A stretch of DNA of 64,000 bases from Capitulum mitella (GCA_030062745.1 CP099848.1:14545568-14609567), one strand, 5' to 3'; shown: positions 36,401-45,670, counted from the first letter of the stretch. The notes: generated by a model from the letters alone, not told the origin. A program made the numbers and translations.

Positions 36401-39400
36401 CTGGTGAGCCCGAGCAAAACCGTGCGCTGCGCCCCGCCGGCGGCAGGCGCTCGACTCAATCGCCGGCGCTCGGGGACGCCGCTTTTTGTTGGGCCGGGTC
36501 GCCGGAGTAGAGGGGAGGGTTCTCGGTGGGCGGCTGGCTGGCCGCAGAGAGAAGCGCCGGTCGACGGCGGCGACCGGGCTGATTCAGTCGCGCGCTGAGC
36601 GGGTTTAATCTCGACGCCGCTGAGATGGGGACGGTGGCGGCGCACGGACAATGTTCGAGGCGTTTTCGGAAAGATTGGATCGGAAAGTTGCGAGGATGAC
36701 CTGGAGACGTTTGTGGTGGAGGTGCATCTGTGTGTAGATGAGATGCGTAATGTCAGTTCTTTCATCGCGACAACCGGTGCGAGAAGTTGCGATGAGGATA
36801 TCGGCCGCCGCGTCTTCAAAACACAACAGGAAAGCCAGGTGTCTGGCGGTGTCCCAGTGGTGCGCCATTTTCCCCGCGTGTTCCCCGCCTCCCGCCCGCC
36901 AATAACCGGGCGGAACGGGCGGCGGCCGTCTTGTTCGGCGCGCAATCTGGGCGGCAGCTGCCGTCAAGTGGTGCCGGCCGCCGTTTGGCCGGGGCCCACA
37001 CTGGGGCCCGGCGCCGTCCGGCAGAGGCCGCCGCCGCCGGACAGCGCGACACACTGCCGGCCATTACGGCCGCATTAGGCCGGCTTCCTCCGGGCACGGC
37101 CGGCAGAGACGGAGCGCCGCCGGCGGCCGCGGCCGCGGCGGCCGGCTCTGGCGCTGGCCGGCGCGGCCCGCCTCGGGGCGGTGACGTTGATGTGCCGGGT
37201 CCTCGGCGCGGCTGCCGTGTTCTCTCCGCAGGTCGGACTGGAGGGCTGTCTCGGCCGCATGTCTGCTGGTGCGATGTGACCCTGTTTCACGTCCGGTACC
37301 CTGTTATTAACGCTGTCCGACGCCTGGTGCGCCGTTATTAACGTTGTCCGACGCTTCATCCGATGTTATTAGCGCTTTTAGCCGCCTGCTCGATTACTGT
37401 TCTTGCTGAGACGCCTGGTTTGCTGTTATTAACGCTCGTCGTTGCCTGTTCCTCTGTTATTGAAACTATCGGCCGCCTGTTTTTCTGCTACCAACACTGC
37501 CACTCGTGGTCCGCTGTTGGTTGGGCTTTCCGACGCGCCGGTTGCGCTGTTGTTGAAGACTGTTCGCTGCTGCAGCGAGTGGTGAGACGAGGCAAGAACG
37601 CCGACGTGAACCCGTTTCTGGAGCGGCCCTGTACCGGCGCGGCGGCCAGACGGAGCTCCCCGTTCCCGGCTGTCTGCCTTTTTCTGTATTTTTCTTAGCT
37701 TTTCTGTCTTTCCTTCACAATCTGTCCGTTTCTGCCTTTGTTGCAGTTCGACGCAAACAGGCTTACAACCCGCGCCACCGGCGGCGAAATCTTATCATGG
37801 TCCGAAGTCGCAAAGCCGTAAAGTGGAAATGCGATTCCAGACCCGAAAATTTCAGTCATTTCAATATCCTTGTGGTTGGAGGCCAGAAGAAGCATTTGTC
37901 AGATCGAAAATTATGCATTTTCCTGTGTTGGGTCCTTGTTTTCGGTGCAAATGGTTATAATCGCCAAAAAAATTTCTGGTGGAAAGACAGAGTTGTCCTG
38001 ATTTTATATCTGCATGACGGGGCCAAATAACGAACAAGCACGTGCATTTAAGTTTTACTTGATGTGCCCCAGATCCATTTGGCACCATGGTACTGCTGAG
38101 CACGGAGCAAAAGACAAAAGTTGTCATTTTGTACTGATCAACGAGGTCTAAGGTCTCCATGCAAAGACAGTTCATACTTCTTCAAAACCCGGTACGCCCT
38201 GAGATCTATGGTTTCCACGCAAAGGCCGTTCAGGCTTTTCTTTTAAACCCTGAGATGTGTGGTCTGCACTCAAAGGCGGTTCAGACTCATCTTCAGAACC
38301 CGACACGCCCTGAGATCTGTGGTTTCCACGCAAAAGGAAGTACAGACTTTTCTTCAAAACCCGGTATGCCCTCAGTACGAGAAAAAAAATCCCCTACAGG
38401 AGATATTTCTAAGAGACGGGTCTGCACTGAACCAAAATAAAGGACAAAGTGGGAGGTTAAGGTTCAAAAAAACATCAGAAGGTATCGCAGAAGTCAAGCC
38501 TGACATCACTTAAGACCCATTAATATTCATCCGAAAGATCGCCGTGGAAGTCGGCACTAGTCACACTACCGTACGGCAGATTCTGAAAATTACCTCATAC
38601 TATTTCCCTACAAAGTGACCATTCACCAGAAGCTGGCAGAAGCCGATAAACAGCATCGGATGACATTTGCCACCTGGCTGAAGACGAAGACTAAAGCCGA
38701 TCCCGGATTTCTGAACCGCATCTGGCTCAGCGACGAGGCCCACTTCCACCTGAATGGGACAATAAACACACAAAACTGCCGGATTCGGACCTCAGAGTTA
38801 CCAGGCACGGGGCTGGAGAGGCCGCTGCACAGCCAGAGGTGACAGCGTGGTGCACTATGAGTTCCAGCGGCCTCATGGGACCCCTCTTCCTTGTGCATAT
38901 GCATCTTCCAGTGTGCAGACGGCTCCACGGCCACGGTCAACAAGGAGCGGTACCTCGGCATGCTGGAGCGCTTGTGAAGGCAGCGGGAGCAAGACCCCGA
39001 GGGCGAAAGGGAGGACATCTGGTTCCAGCAGGACGGGGTGACTCCCGACACGTCTCTGACCTGACTGGAGGACCATTTTGGAAGGCGCATCACCAGACGA
39101 AAGACGTACAACCGGCTGGCTCACTCTTCGGATTCGACCCCCTGGATTTTGATCTGTTGGGTTTCCTGGCATCCCAGGTCTACAAGAAGAGCCCTCAGAG
39201 CCTCGGTGACCCGAAGAGGACCATCGGCCAGGTGGCGCGCTGGATTACACCTCACACGTGCGCCAGGGTTATTGGTGAGGTGGCATGGCGCACAGACCGC
39301 TGCCTCCTACGAAAAGAGAGTCACCTGGAGTACGTGCTGTAAAGGGTAGCCTGAATGATGATGAAGTGTGCACGGCGCATGACAAATCTTCATCGTTTGA

Positions 39401-42268
39401 TGAATCTTTTGCATCAGTACATTTGTCAGTGAGACTTGTCATTTCTGTGTTATGGGCAGATGAAATCCGGACAAAATTTTCTGTCCACCCGCACTTGCGC
39501 TGGCAGTTGTACTTTCCGTGCTGAAAAATACATTGGCAGTCCAGTCTGTCAGAAAAAACGCAAACTTCTTTGCCATTGGTTTTCGGGTTTATTCTTCTTA
39601 GGCGATATCCCATTAGCCGGAATACTTTGTGTTTGTTATTAGCTATTCACGTTTGCCCATTGTGAACCAGGCGATCGGAATAATGCTGATTTCAACGCGC
39701 CTTTCTTGCATGGGTGTCTTCGTTATTACCCAACTGTCCGCTTGATTGTGTTTGAACAGAGTATAATGACCAGAGTTTAATCAGTTGCTCGGCGCGTCCC
39801 ATTATGTCATATTTCAGTTGAATGCTCTTGTGACTGTCACTTTGAATTTAAATCACCTTGATAATTGTATTCGGTGATGACAAATTGATCTGTCTTCCTC
39901 GTCTCATATTCCATATTTTATATTGCCTTTTAGAAAATGAAGGATTTGTTGGGAAACAAGGTGACAATTGGCCGGCGCGAAATCTGCCAAGTGTTAAATA
40001 AAGGGTAAGGTTGTTAAAACGTGTTTCTTCGCAGCGACTTAACAAAAAGTCCCGATAGTCATCTTCCATCGAACCGTTGTTATGGTGTCCGCTAAAAAAA
40101 GCCAATAGCCAACTGTGGCTAGTTACAACTGAGCGGAGGTCCTTAGATTAATGGTGCTTATAATGCCAGATGGAAGCGCCGTCTAATGAAGTGGTGTCTT
40201 GGTGTCTTTGATGTTTGCGTATGTGCATGGATGACTCGTAAACGGGGTAAAACGTCCACGGGCTTTCCGGAACGATCCGTCTAAGACAAATGCCATTAAA
40301 AGTGCACGTCGTGACTGGAAACGTCTGGAACTAGTGTCTGCATTTTAATGAATAAAGCCGTATGATGAACGACCATTCCCTCGTCGCTGTTTTGTGTCGT
40401 TTGGCTTGATGTATATTTTTACAATGTTTTAGCACTATCTGTGACTCTGTGGCCCGGCTGATTCTCATACATTATTTATGAATTTGTGATAGCAGCATGT
40501 TGTGCTTCTGTGGACTGTCCTTGACACTTGGTTCGCTGGTGTGTGTAGTGTTTTCAGTTCATTGGTCTGTCGTTTCTATTAACCCGTCCCCGACTGGGAG
40601 GGGCAGTTGACTGCCTCCCCGAAGGTTTTTCTGGGATTGCGGGAGAAACAACAAACACAGAGTCACGAAACTTTGTGTGCCTTTTGCTTCATCAATTTTA
40701 CATCTCGTGTCAAAATTTTGACCTTAGGTCAGGTCCGGTGCCTGACCTAAGTCAGGTCAAACGCACCTATGTCCAAAAAAGTTAAGCGCCCTGAAACTTT
40801 TTCGCAAAGCAAGATATCTCAATAATACTTTCAGGGATTAGTGATCGTGATAGATGCAACAAATCTGCTATCTCAGATTTTTCGGAATTTTCCGGGTCAT
40901 TGATCTAAGGTCAAGCCCATTTTTAAGACATGTTGCCGTTTTTTCGGAAATTGGCGGAATATTTCATAACATTTTTAGTGTGGAGTGAAGCAGACATCTA
41001 GTTACCGTCATTGGGCAAAGTATCAGTGACCTCCAGCCATTGACCTGAGGTCAGGTCACGAATAACTGTAGTGAGCCAAAATGTACCACCGTCAAAATCG
41101 ACGATGAATTACTCAGAATTGGTAGAAAATGGCGGAACTAGCTTGCACCGACGTCAGTAATACCAGGAACCTCAAAAAGTGTGAAAAAGTAGCATATTTT
41201 GGAAATAAACAGGCGCTCGCGAATAAAGCTCCGCCAATTGTGTAGCTCGGTAACTAATGAATTTTTCCAAAATTTAAGCATAAGGAACCATCACAAGAAC
41301 CACAAGGATCAATAAAATTCACATAGATAGTCTTTGTTCGTGAAAATAAAGGAACGCTAAAATTAGTTCCCGTCAATTTGTTACCGCATACGGCAGCGGC
41401 GCACACCGACAGCTGGCGGGAGAAATGCCGTGTCTTTAATTCAACGTTTCGGCGTATATATTGAGCAGATCTGGGAAATTAGACGTGTATCGGCATCCGC
41501 GGACCTTTACTTGTGCGCTGGTGCCTTTACCTATGCCTTATTAGTCACAGCCCTTGAGATTCAGGCCATTTCTCGGTCTCATGCAGTCGGCTATGAGAAA
41601 ACATATATAGGGCGTAAATTGGCTTACATATTATCTAAAACTAAAAATGAGACCAGTTTCGAGCTGTACTCGTCACAAGCTTTCCAGCGGTATGCTTATT
41701 TTTATCGTGCGACCAACCGTTCGTGAGTTAGAGGGGGGCAGCCAACTGCCCCCCCCCCCCAGTCGCCCGTGTTCGAAACGGACCGACGGTCGTTCGCGGG
41801 TTAATACGGTCACGAGGTACTTTCATTTCCGCCGTTGGATGCCTGCCATATTAATCCCACGGGAACCGTACTTCTCCATTCACCTGGTGTCAAACCCGCT
41901 TTAATATTTGGTCCCGTAGGATTCACACAGCGTCAGGGATCTCCACGCACCTGATACCGGATCCTGTTGCTCTTCGTACGTCACAAATTGTCAGAGGTCT
42001 CCACTCACTACCACAGGACCCGTACAGTATCAGGGGTCTCCACTGGCCCCCCCCCCCCCCGCCGCAGGACCCGCACAGTGTCAGGGGTCTCCAATGACCC
42101 TCCGCCCCTGCTGCAGGACCTGGACGGCGACACGGCGCTTCACGACGCCATCAGCAAGAAGCGGGACGACATGGTGGCCCTGCTGCTGGAGCACAGTGCC
42201 GACATTACGCTCACCAACAACAACGGCTTCAACGCGCTCCACCACGCTGCTCTTCGCGGCAATCCCAG
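24126..42268 (+). CDS. mib1: Mind bomb E3 ubiquitin ligase (MIB1 type), 5' part in 12 exons
   Basis: Join of exons 24126-24239, 24696-24837, 25411-25582, 26823-26925, 27643-27774, 28136-28255, 28853-29007, 31006-31177, 31633-31777, 32283-32524, 35722-35919 and 42117-42268. The join gives 615 complete codons plus 2 bases without an internal stop. Domain order is that of MIB1: MIB/HERC2-1 (about residues 15-83), ZZ zinc finger (about 89-141), MIB/HERC2-2 (about 152-230), two SH3-like REP repeats (about 255-415), then ankyrin repeats (from about 430). In the family, the N-terminal domains bind the cytoplasmic tails of Delta and Serrate/Jagged, and C-terminal RING fingers ubiquitinate them to drive endocytosis and Notch signalling. 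Human MIB1 is about 1,006 residues, so later ankyrin repeats and all RINGs are missing here. MIB2 is less likely given close agreement with MIB1 throughout. All introns are GT-AG except intron 4 (GC-AG). Confidence 0.95.
24240..24695 (+). other. mib intron 1
   Basis: A 456-base intron from GTGAGC to CCATCCCGCAG. Nothing else recognised. Confidence 0.85.
24696..24837 (+). CDS. mib1: mib exon 2 (rest of MIB/HERC2-1)
   Basis: It encodes [31 protein letters not shown] and [12 protein letters not shown], near-identical to the family. Acceptor CCCGCAG, donor GTGCGT. It leaves phase 1, completed by exon 3 to Gly. Confidence 0.95.
24838..25410 (+). other. mib intron 2
   Basis: A 573-base intron, GTGCGT to CTGACCGCAG. 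No repeat or other gene recognised. Confidence 0.85.
25411..25582 (+). CDS. mib1: mib exon 3 (ZZ zinc finger)
   Basis: It encodes the ZZ finger: CDMC, CADC and CSVC pairs plus HHLRHRF. All eight zinc ligands expected of a ZZ domain (six Cys here, two His) are present. It ends in PGSD and the first two bases of Arg (AG), with donor GTCAGT. The last bases of the exon and this donor are the unit of the tandem array that follows. Confidence 0.95.
25569..26310 (+). repeat. 23-bp minisatellite built on the exon 3/intron 3 junction
   Basis: About thirty units of GGCTCCGACAG|GTCAGT plus a TATTCCC, TCTCCC or AATCCC tail. The first unit is the true exon end and donor. Later units drift at the 3' end of the array. 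Because 23 is not a multiple of three, the unit is read in all frames. The exon 3 frame stays open into the array to a stop at 26091-26093, about 170 codons past the junction. Confidence 0.95.
26311..26822 (+). other. mib intron 3, unique part
   Basis: Sequence between the array and the exon 4 acceptor (GCGGCTTTGCAG). Nothing recognised. Confidence 0.8.
26823..26925 (+). CDS. mib1: mib exon 4 (linker and start of MIB/HERC2-2)
   Basis: It encodes [20 protein letters not shown] and [14 protein letters not shown], matching the family. It ends at GACCAG followed by GCGAGT, so the intron has a GC donor. Phase 0. No GT-type donor nearby keeps the WEDQ/DGGNG junction. Confidence 0.93.
26926..27642 (+). 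other. mib intron 4 (GC-AG)
   Basis: A 717-base intron beginning GCGAGT and ending GTGATTGGCAG. The rest of the donor fits the U1 consensus well, as is usual for GC-AG introns. Confidence 0.85.
27643..27774 (+). CDS. mib1: mib exon 5 (rest of MIB/HERC2-2)
   Basis: It encodes [19 protein letters not shown] and [10 protein letters not shown]. Donor GTAAGC, phase 0. Well conserved with other MIB1 proteins. Confidence 0.95.
27775..28135 (+). other. mib intron 5
   Basis: A 361-base intron, GTAAGC to GGGTCACAG. Nothing recognised. Confidence 0.85.
28136..28255 (+). CDS. mib1: mib exon 6 (linker into REP region)
   Basis: It encodes [20 protein letters not shown] and LLGEQGPGR through IGDQ. Phase 0 on both sides, donor GTGGGC. 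GC-rich, with strong third-position G/C bias, as in the other exons. Confidence 0.93.
28256..28852 (+). other. mib intron 6
   Basis: A 597-base intron. Near its start (28275-28337) a 28-bp unit containing GGCTGC(G/A)CTGGCCGGTCC is duplicated in tandem. Confidence 0.8.
28853..29007 (+). CDS. mib1: mib exon 7 (REP/SH3-like repeat 1)
   Basis: It encodes [26 protein letters not shown] and [10 protein letters not shown] through SGN plus two bases of Arg. The acceptor is CCGTCAG. The donor GTTCGG is weak by consensus but is the only site that joins in phase to exon 8. Confidence 0.92.
29008..31005 (+). other. mib intron 7
   Basis: A 2.0 kb intron, GTTCGG to CCATCGCAG. GC-rich around 29840-30060 and with a poly-C run near 30475. 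Its last 250 bases are the tandem array described separately. No further exon is recognised. Confidence 0.8.
30748..31026 (+). repeat. About 64-bp tandem repeat ending on the exon 8 acceptor
   Basis: The exon 8 start (GTGGACGTTTAACCCGTGCG at 31006) is preceded by related words at 30941 (GTGGACGCTTAACCCGTGCG) and 30878 (GTGGACTTTAGCCGTGCG), and by more diverged relatives near 30812 and 30748. The spacing is 63-65 bases. Each unit includes a GACCTGA(C/G) and a CGACT segment. Only the last unit has the intact CATCGCAG acceptor. Confidence 0.88.
31006..31177 (+). CDS. mib1: mib exon 8 (end of REP 1, start of REP 2)
   Basis: It encodes the rest of Arg, then [34 protein letters not shown] and [14 protein letters not shown]. 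Donor GTGAGT, phase 0. Close match to the family. Confidence 0.95.
31178..31632 (+). other. mib intron 8
   Basis: A 455-base intron. Near the 3' end, CTGCTCAC-type words recur (31535-31610). Acceptor GCTGGACAG. Confidence 0.8.
31633..31777 (+). CDS. mib1: mib exon 9 (rest of REP 2)
   Basis: It encodes [37 protein letters not shown] and a Ser-rich end. Donor GTGAGT, phase 1. Confidence 0.95.
31778..32282 (+). other. mib intron 9
   Basis: A 505-base intron, GTGAGT to TCCACCGCAG, with a poly-C run near 31808. Nothing else recognised. Confidence 0.8.
32283..32524 (+). CDS. mib1: mib exon 10 (helical linker and first ankyrin repeat)
   Basis: It encodes [31 protein letters not shown] and [20 protein letters not shown] through [18 protein letters not shown] is a canonical ankyrin helix pair. 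Donor GTATGC, phase 0. Confidence 0.95.
32555..32671 (+). pseudogene. Decayed tandem copy of the 3' half of mib exon 10
   Basis: 117 bases closely match 32407-32524. The translation remnants include [19 protein letters not shown] and [12 protein letters not shown], but a one-base deletion in the SQNGH segment breaks the frame. The copy ends GAGATCGAG followed by CACACA, so the GT donor is lost. It lies 30 bases downstream of the true exon end, with a CTCTCCAG acceptor-like word just before it (32534-32541). Confidence 0.9.
33334..33417. repeat. (GA)n(TG)n microsatellite
   Basis: About 50 bases of GA then about 33 of TG. Confidence 0.95.
34450..35700. repeat. Segment bounded by GGTTTAAACC-type repeats
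   Basis: Both ends (34450-34580 and 35590-35690) are rich in CTGGTTTAAAC, GGCTTAAATTAAT and CCAGCCAG-like words, partly in inverted order. That arrangement could be the ends of a 1.2 kb nonautonomous element. The interior has no coding signal. Confidence 0.4.
35722..35919 (+). CDS. mib1: mib exon 11 (two ankyrin repeats)
   Basis: It encodes [20 protein letters not shown], then [20 protein letters not shown] and CHPSLQ. Donor GTGAGC, phase 0. Two ankyrin units, highly conserved. Confidence 0.95.
36230..37200. other. GC-rich island inside intron 11
   Basis: CpG-dense sequence with many CCGCC and GGCCG words. Open frames on both strands are composition artefacts. No conserved domain. Confidence 0.5.
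38176..38372. repeat. About 60-bp tandem repeat, three to four copies
   Basis: The unit contains CCTGAGATCT(A/G)TGGTTTCC, ACGCAAAGG, and CTTCAAAACCCGGTA or close variants. It lies directly upstream of the transposase remnant, so it may belong to that element. Confidence 0.8.
38440..39345 (+). pseudogene. Tc1/mariner-superfamily transposase, broken
   Basis: Three frames together give the layout of a Tc1/mariner transposase. The N-terminal helix-turn-helix (38526-38585) carries [20 protein letters not shown] catalytic block follows with [17 protein letters not shown] and [12 protein letters not shown] (first Asp), then FQQDGVT (second Asp, near 39025) and [11 protein letters not shown] (third acidic position, near 39140), and a C-terminal segment ending near 39342. 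A frameshift near 38600, a TGA at about 39060 and another frameshift near 39130 break it. It is inactive and sits in the sense direction of mib. Confidence 0.88.
40579..41814 (+). mobile_element. Nonautonomous TTAA-flanked element (piggyBac-like MITE), copy 2
   Basis: 1236 bases with exact TTAA at both edges: TTAACCCGTCCC on the left, GCGGGTTAA on the right. It is the reverse-complement partner of 10499-11727. Shared features are the G/C runs just inside the ends, AGGTCA/TGACCT clusters in the left half and a 98-residue frame matching part of the other copy's frame. No transposase is encoded. It lies in mib intron 11, about 300 bases before exon 12. Confidence 0.82.
41917..42120 (+). repeat. 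About 50-bp tandem repeat ending on the exon 12 acceptor
   Basis: Units begin at about 41920, 41970, 42017, 42068 and 42117. They share CAGGACC or a variant, ACAG(T/C)(A/G)TCAG and GGGGTCTCCA. The units at 42017 and 42068 each keep a CAG|GACC that mimics the true acceptor at 42115-42116. One unit has expanded a poly-C run (42046-42060). Confidence 0.88.
42117..42268 (+). CDS. mib1: mib exon 12 (ankyrin repeats), last exon in window
   Basis: It encodes [20 protein letters not shown], then [11 protein letters not shown] and [12 protein letters not shown] plus AG of the next codon. Donor GTCAGT, phase 2. In MIB1 the next residues begin the SAMRVLL and DDGYTALHLAA segments, which I do not find downstream. 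Confidence 0.95.
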
Positions 42269-42269
42269 G

Positions 42270-43350
42270 TCAGTCGGTCGGGCCGCTGAGGCGGCTGGCT
42301 GCCAGTGTGTCAGGTGGCGCCGCTCCGTAGAGCGCCGCCGCCGCCGTCCACGCCGCTGAGGGCTTCGTCTGTCGCGAAGCGCTGTCTTCGACGGACGACG
42401 GCTGTCCGCCGCCGGTCATAGCCGGCGGACGTGACGGCGGCCGCGACTGGCCAGGTGGCGGTGGATGGCGCCGGCGCGCCGCCGGCCGGCCGGCCGCCGC
42501 CGCCGGCGAGGCCGTTAATGGGGGCTTACCGGCCGGGATTGGCGACCGGAGGCACGCCGATTGGAGGCACGTCATCCTCCGACGTGCCGTTGTTTTGTGG
42601 GGCGCTATCGGACGCCGGGGCCGGATTGGAGCTCGGGAGGCGGTTGAGCGCTGAACCCGAGCTGGGCTGTTTCGGGGGCGGGCCAGGTCGGCAGCGGAAC
42701 GCTGGCTCACGGGAGCGCTGCGGCCCCCCGGCGGAGAACCGAAGAGGATGGTCGCGGAACATTGGCTCGATGCTGGGTTGAACATCGATATTTTGCTACG
42801 AAGTATTGACAACGTCTCGGCCATTCTGACCCATCGAATATCTGTCAGTAATACGCCACGCCAATCGCGAGGCATTGGCGTTTCGCCAGTGAGCGGATTC
42901 AGTGGCGGCAGCTCGAGAGGCATCTGGACGGGTCTGGAACATTTCTGCGGCGGCTGCGGCGATGGGAGCGGCCGGAGGAGGGCCGGGCAGCGTCCCCCGC
43001 GGCCGCCGGCCGCCGCCATCCTCTGACGTGCTGCTCTCGGGGAGCGGTCTCGCGGGCGGGCCGGACGATCGGGTGTCGCGTCGGGCGGGCCCGCGGGAGC
43101 GGCGGCGGCCGCTCCGGCTGTCCTGGCTGCGGTCCGCCGCCCGCCGGCCGGAGCCGAGCCGGGGCTGGGCCGGAGCTGAACTGCGCGCCGGCTACGCAGC
43201 GGCGTCAACACGTCATCACTGGAGTGTGCCGCTGTTCAAGCCCACTCGTGGTCCGCTGTTCGCGCTGGGCGTGCTCAGGGCTGAAGCTGGTGGCTCAGGA
43301 ACACTTGAAGGCGGCCCCCAAGCCGTCCGTGGGCCGGCGATATTTTGGAC
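42270..43350. other. GC-rich island directly after exon 12
   Basis: CpG-dense with GGCCGG and CCGCCG words. A 313-residue minus-strand frame and a 276-residue plus-strand frame overlap in it, both Ala/Arg/Pro/Gly-rich. They look like composition artefacts. Confidence 0.5.
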
Positions 43351-43365
43351 AGATTCACCGATGTG

Positions 43366-43366
<1 letters not shown>

Positions 43367-43435
<69 letters not shown>
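43367..43435. repeat. (TA)n(GA)n microsatellite
   Basis: About 41 bases TA followed by about 28 bases GA. Confidence 0.95.
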
Positions 43436-43549
43436 CTCATAGATTGCGCTGTCCGCTCGCGTTCTTCTTGTCCCTCTCTCAGGCATCAGTTGACTTGCCG
43501 TCCGCACAGGTCTCAGTTTGGACGTAGCCTGCTCGTGTTCTGTTCGTGT

Positions 43550-44330
43550 TCCGCCCATGGTTCACTGGTAGTCAGCCCGCAGTCCGCCCGTGCCGCGCCC
43601 GTGGTCTTCCAGCAGCCCTCCCACGATCTGCCGGCGGTCCTCCCGTGGTCTGCCGGTGGTCCGGCCGTGGTCCGCCCGTGGTCCGCTCGCGGAGTGGGCT
43701 GGCAGCCCACCGGTGGCCTCTGTCGGGAGTAATCGGCGGGCGCGCTGCTGGTCAGCGGCAGCGGGTCGCCCTCTCCGGAGGCTGCCGGCGGCGCCGCTGC
43801 CGCAGCGTCGTCCGTCACCGTCACGGCGCCGCCGGCGGCGGTCGGGACTGTGTCAGCTGGCCGCTGCCGGCCCGGGCCGGGGCGGCTGGGCTGGGGTGCC
43901 CGGCGCTCGGTGCGGATGGGGTTGGCGGGTCGGCCGGCACGGCCAGACGCGCCGGGCTGCCGCCGGTGTGTCGGGCCGCCGCTCCGCCGGCCGCCCGGCG
44001 ACGCGCATCTTGCTGACCCGGTCGTGACGTCATTGATTAGCCGGTCGGTCGGCATGGCAACGGAGCAGGTGTGCGCGCGGCCGGCGGCGATCGCGGCTCG
44101 TGATCGGCGCCGCCGGCGCGGCAATCGGCTGGGCAGGGGGGCGGTGCGGCGGGCCGGCGCCGGCCGCCCGTCAGCTGGGAGAGCGGGCCGTCGGGCGGCC
44201 GGCGCGACCGCGACCGAACGGGGGTCGATACCGTGGCGGAGCCGGGCCGGGCCAGGCCGAGTCGAATCGAGTAGAGCTGAGCCCGGCCATGGGCAAGACA
44301 TGGGCTCTGTGCGAGCCGTCCCAGCAGCTC
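43550..44330. other. GC-rich island with GTGGTC(C/T)GCC words
   Basis: 43575-43700 repeats GTGGTCCGCC, GTGGTCTGCC and relatives in degenerate form. The rest is CpG-rich. Overlapping open frames on both strands are not called as genes. Confidence 0.5.
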
Positions 44331-44641
44331 GCTCATCCCTCGTGGCCGCACTGTGTGTTCGTTTGGGCGGCATGCAGTTGTGCAGGCGTGCCGTCTGCTC
44401 GGACGGCAGATGTGGAAAATTTTGGCAGGTCTGCGCACGGCGTGAGATATGCTTTCAGTTCCCGTTGAACTGCGGGTTTCCTGTCATGCTGCTTCATTTT
44501 CGGGACACAGTGTGGGTTCCGTGAAGCACATGTCGAGACTGTAAGCCGAAGGCATGAGTCATTCCCTGGTTTTGAGAACCACTATTCCTCTGATGTCTCC
44601 ATTTCGGAGAAAGGCTGTTCCAGGGATGACTGTAAGTTCAC

Positions 44642-44681
44642 GAGCACCGTGTACTATTCAGACGGATAGTACTCGGTGCTC
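44642..44681. repeat. Hairpin, 16-bp stem with one mismatch, 8-nt loop
   Basis: GAGCACCGTGTACTAT pairs with ATAGTACTCGGTGCTC. A shorter stem (CTATC/GATAG) follows about 40 bases later. Confidence 0.85.
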
Positions 44682-45670
44682 ACACTACACGAGCCTGGTG
44701 CACCATATTTGTGAACTATCTAAGAGGATAGCTCAGTAGTGTCGCTGGACTCGTGTGATGATACAGTACACCTATGCTGCTATAGACATTTAGTGCATTT
44801 TTGCTCCGAATTTACCATTTTGGTATCGGCTGACATTTTTCGGTTCGTAGCCCACATTTATGACTTGTGTCACCGCGGAAACAATGGCGGTGGCAGACAC
44901 GGATCCCACACAAAGCTGGCTGACCGTCCTGGGGCCGATTCGCTGGCGTGCCGGTGTCGCGCGAGACGGCCGGACCGCGGCGGCGCTGTCGGAGCAGGGG
45001 ACACGCACCATGTCCGGTGGACGGGTCGCGGCCGCGGGTTGTCGTGAGATTGTTCTGCGGTCGGACTCAGCAGCGGCCGGGAGGTACGTGCCGTCCGCTG
45101 AGGGGTGGCGCTGGTCATTCGAAGTCCGTGCACGTCCGGCGGCTCTGATTTAGTGCCAGATGAGTCCTGGCGCTCGCTGTCTTACAAAACGCCCGTCGTT
45201 TGTCACATTAAAGTTTGCGCCGCCAGAGGAGCGCGCCATTCCGGGACGACTTGGTGTTTCTGTGAGGCATGCACGTGATTACTTGGTAAACTTTGACGTC
45301 GTTAGTAGGTGGAGAAGATGGTGTGGCTGCAGGATGCAGTAGTGGACCATCGCCATGGCGACGGTTACTGCCAAATACCCGTGGCATTGTTACCCAGTTT
45401 TAAATATGACGGGGGGTCACAGAGACGTAATACATTCTAAAGCGCCACAGAGAAATCACTTTGCTGGCATCCTCGCTTGTAGTGTCGTGCAAAAATACCA
45501 GAATCTCTGGCCATTTCGTAGTTGACATTCCAGGGCTGACGTTCGGGATGAGATCAGTCTAGGTGATCGGGGCCTGCAGGAGAGTTGTGGTTTCCACAGC
45601 AAAACGGCCTTTTGACGTTAGATCTCGTTAAACTTAACGTGCGGATGTCGGAGTAAGTATAAATACGACC

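Larger units (their letters stand above)
35920..42116 (+). other. mib intron 11
   Basis: A 6.2 kb intron, GTGAGC to CCTGCTGCAG. It contains a GC-rich island (36230-37200), a 60-bp tandem repeat and Tc1/mariner pseudogene (38.2-39.3 kb), the second TTAA-flanked element (40.6-41.8 kb) and the acceptor-linked array. 37300-38150 and 39350-40570 show nothing else. Confidence 0.8.

Noticed and set aside
42270-43732. 313-residue minus-strand and 276-residue plus-strand frames
   Set aside because: They fall in a GC-rich island with few possible stops, are Ala/Arg/Pro-rich and show no domain.
43513-44524. Several 130-290 residue frames on both strands
   Set aside because: Overlap each other in a GC-rich island; no conserved motif.
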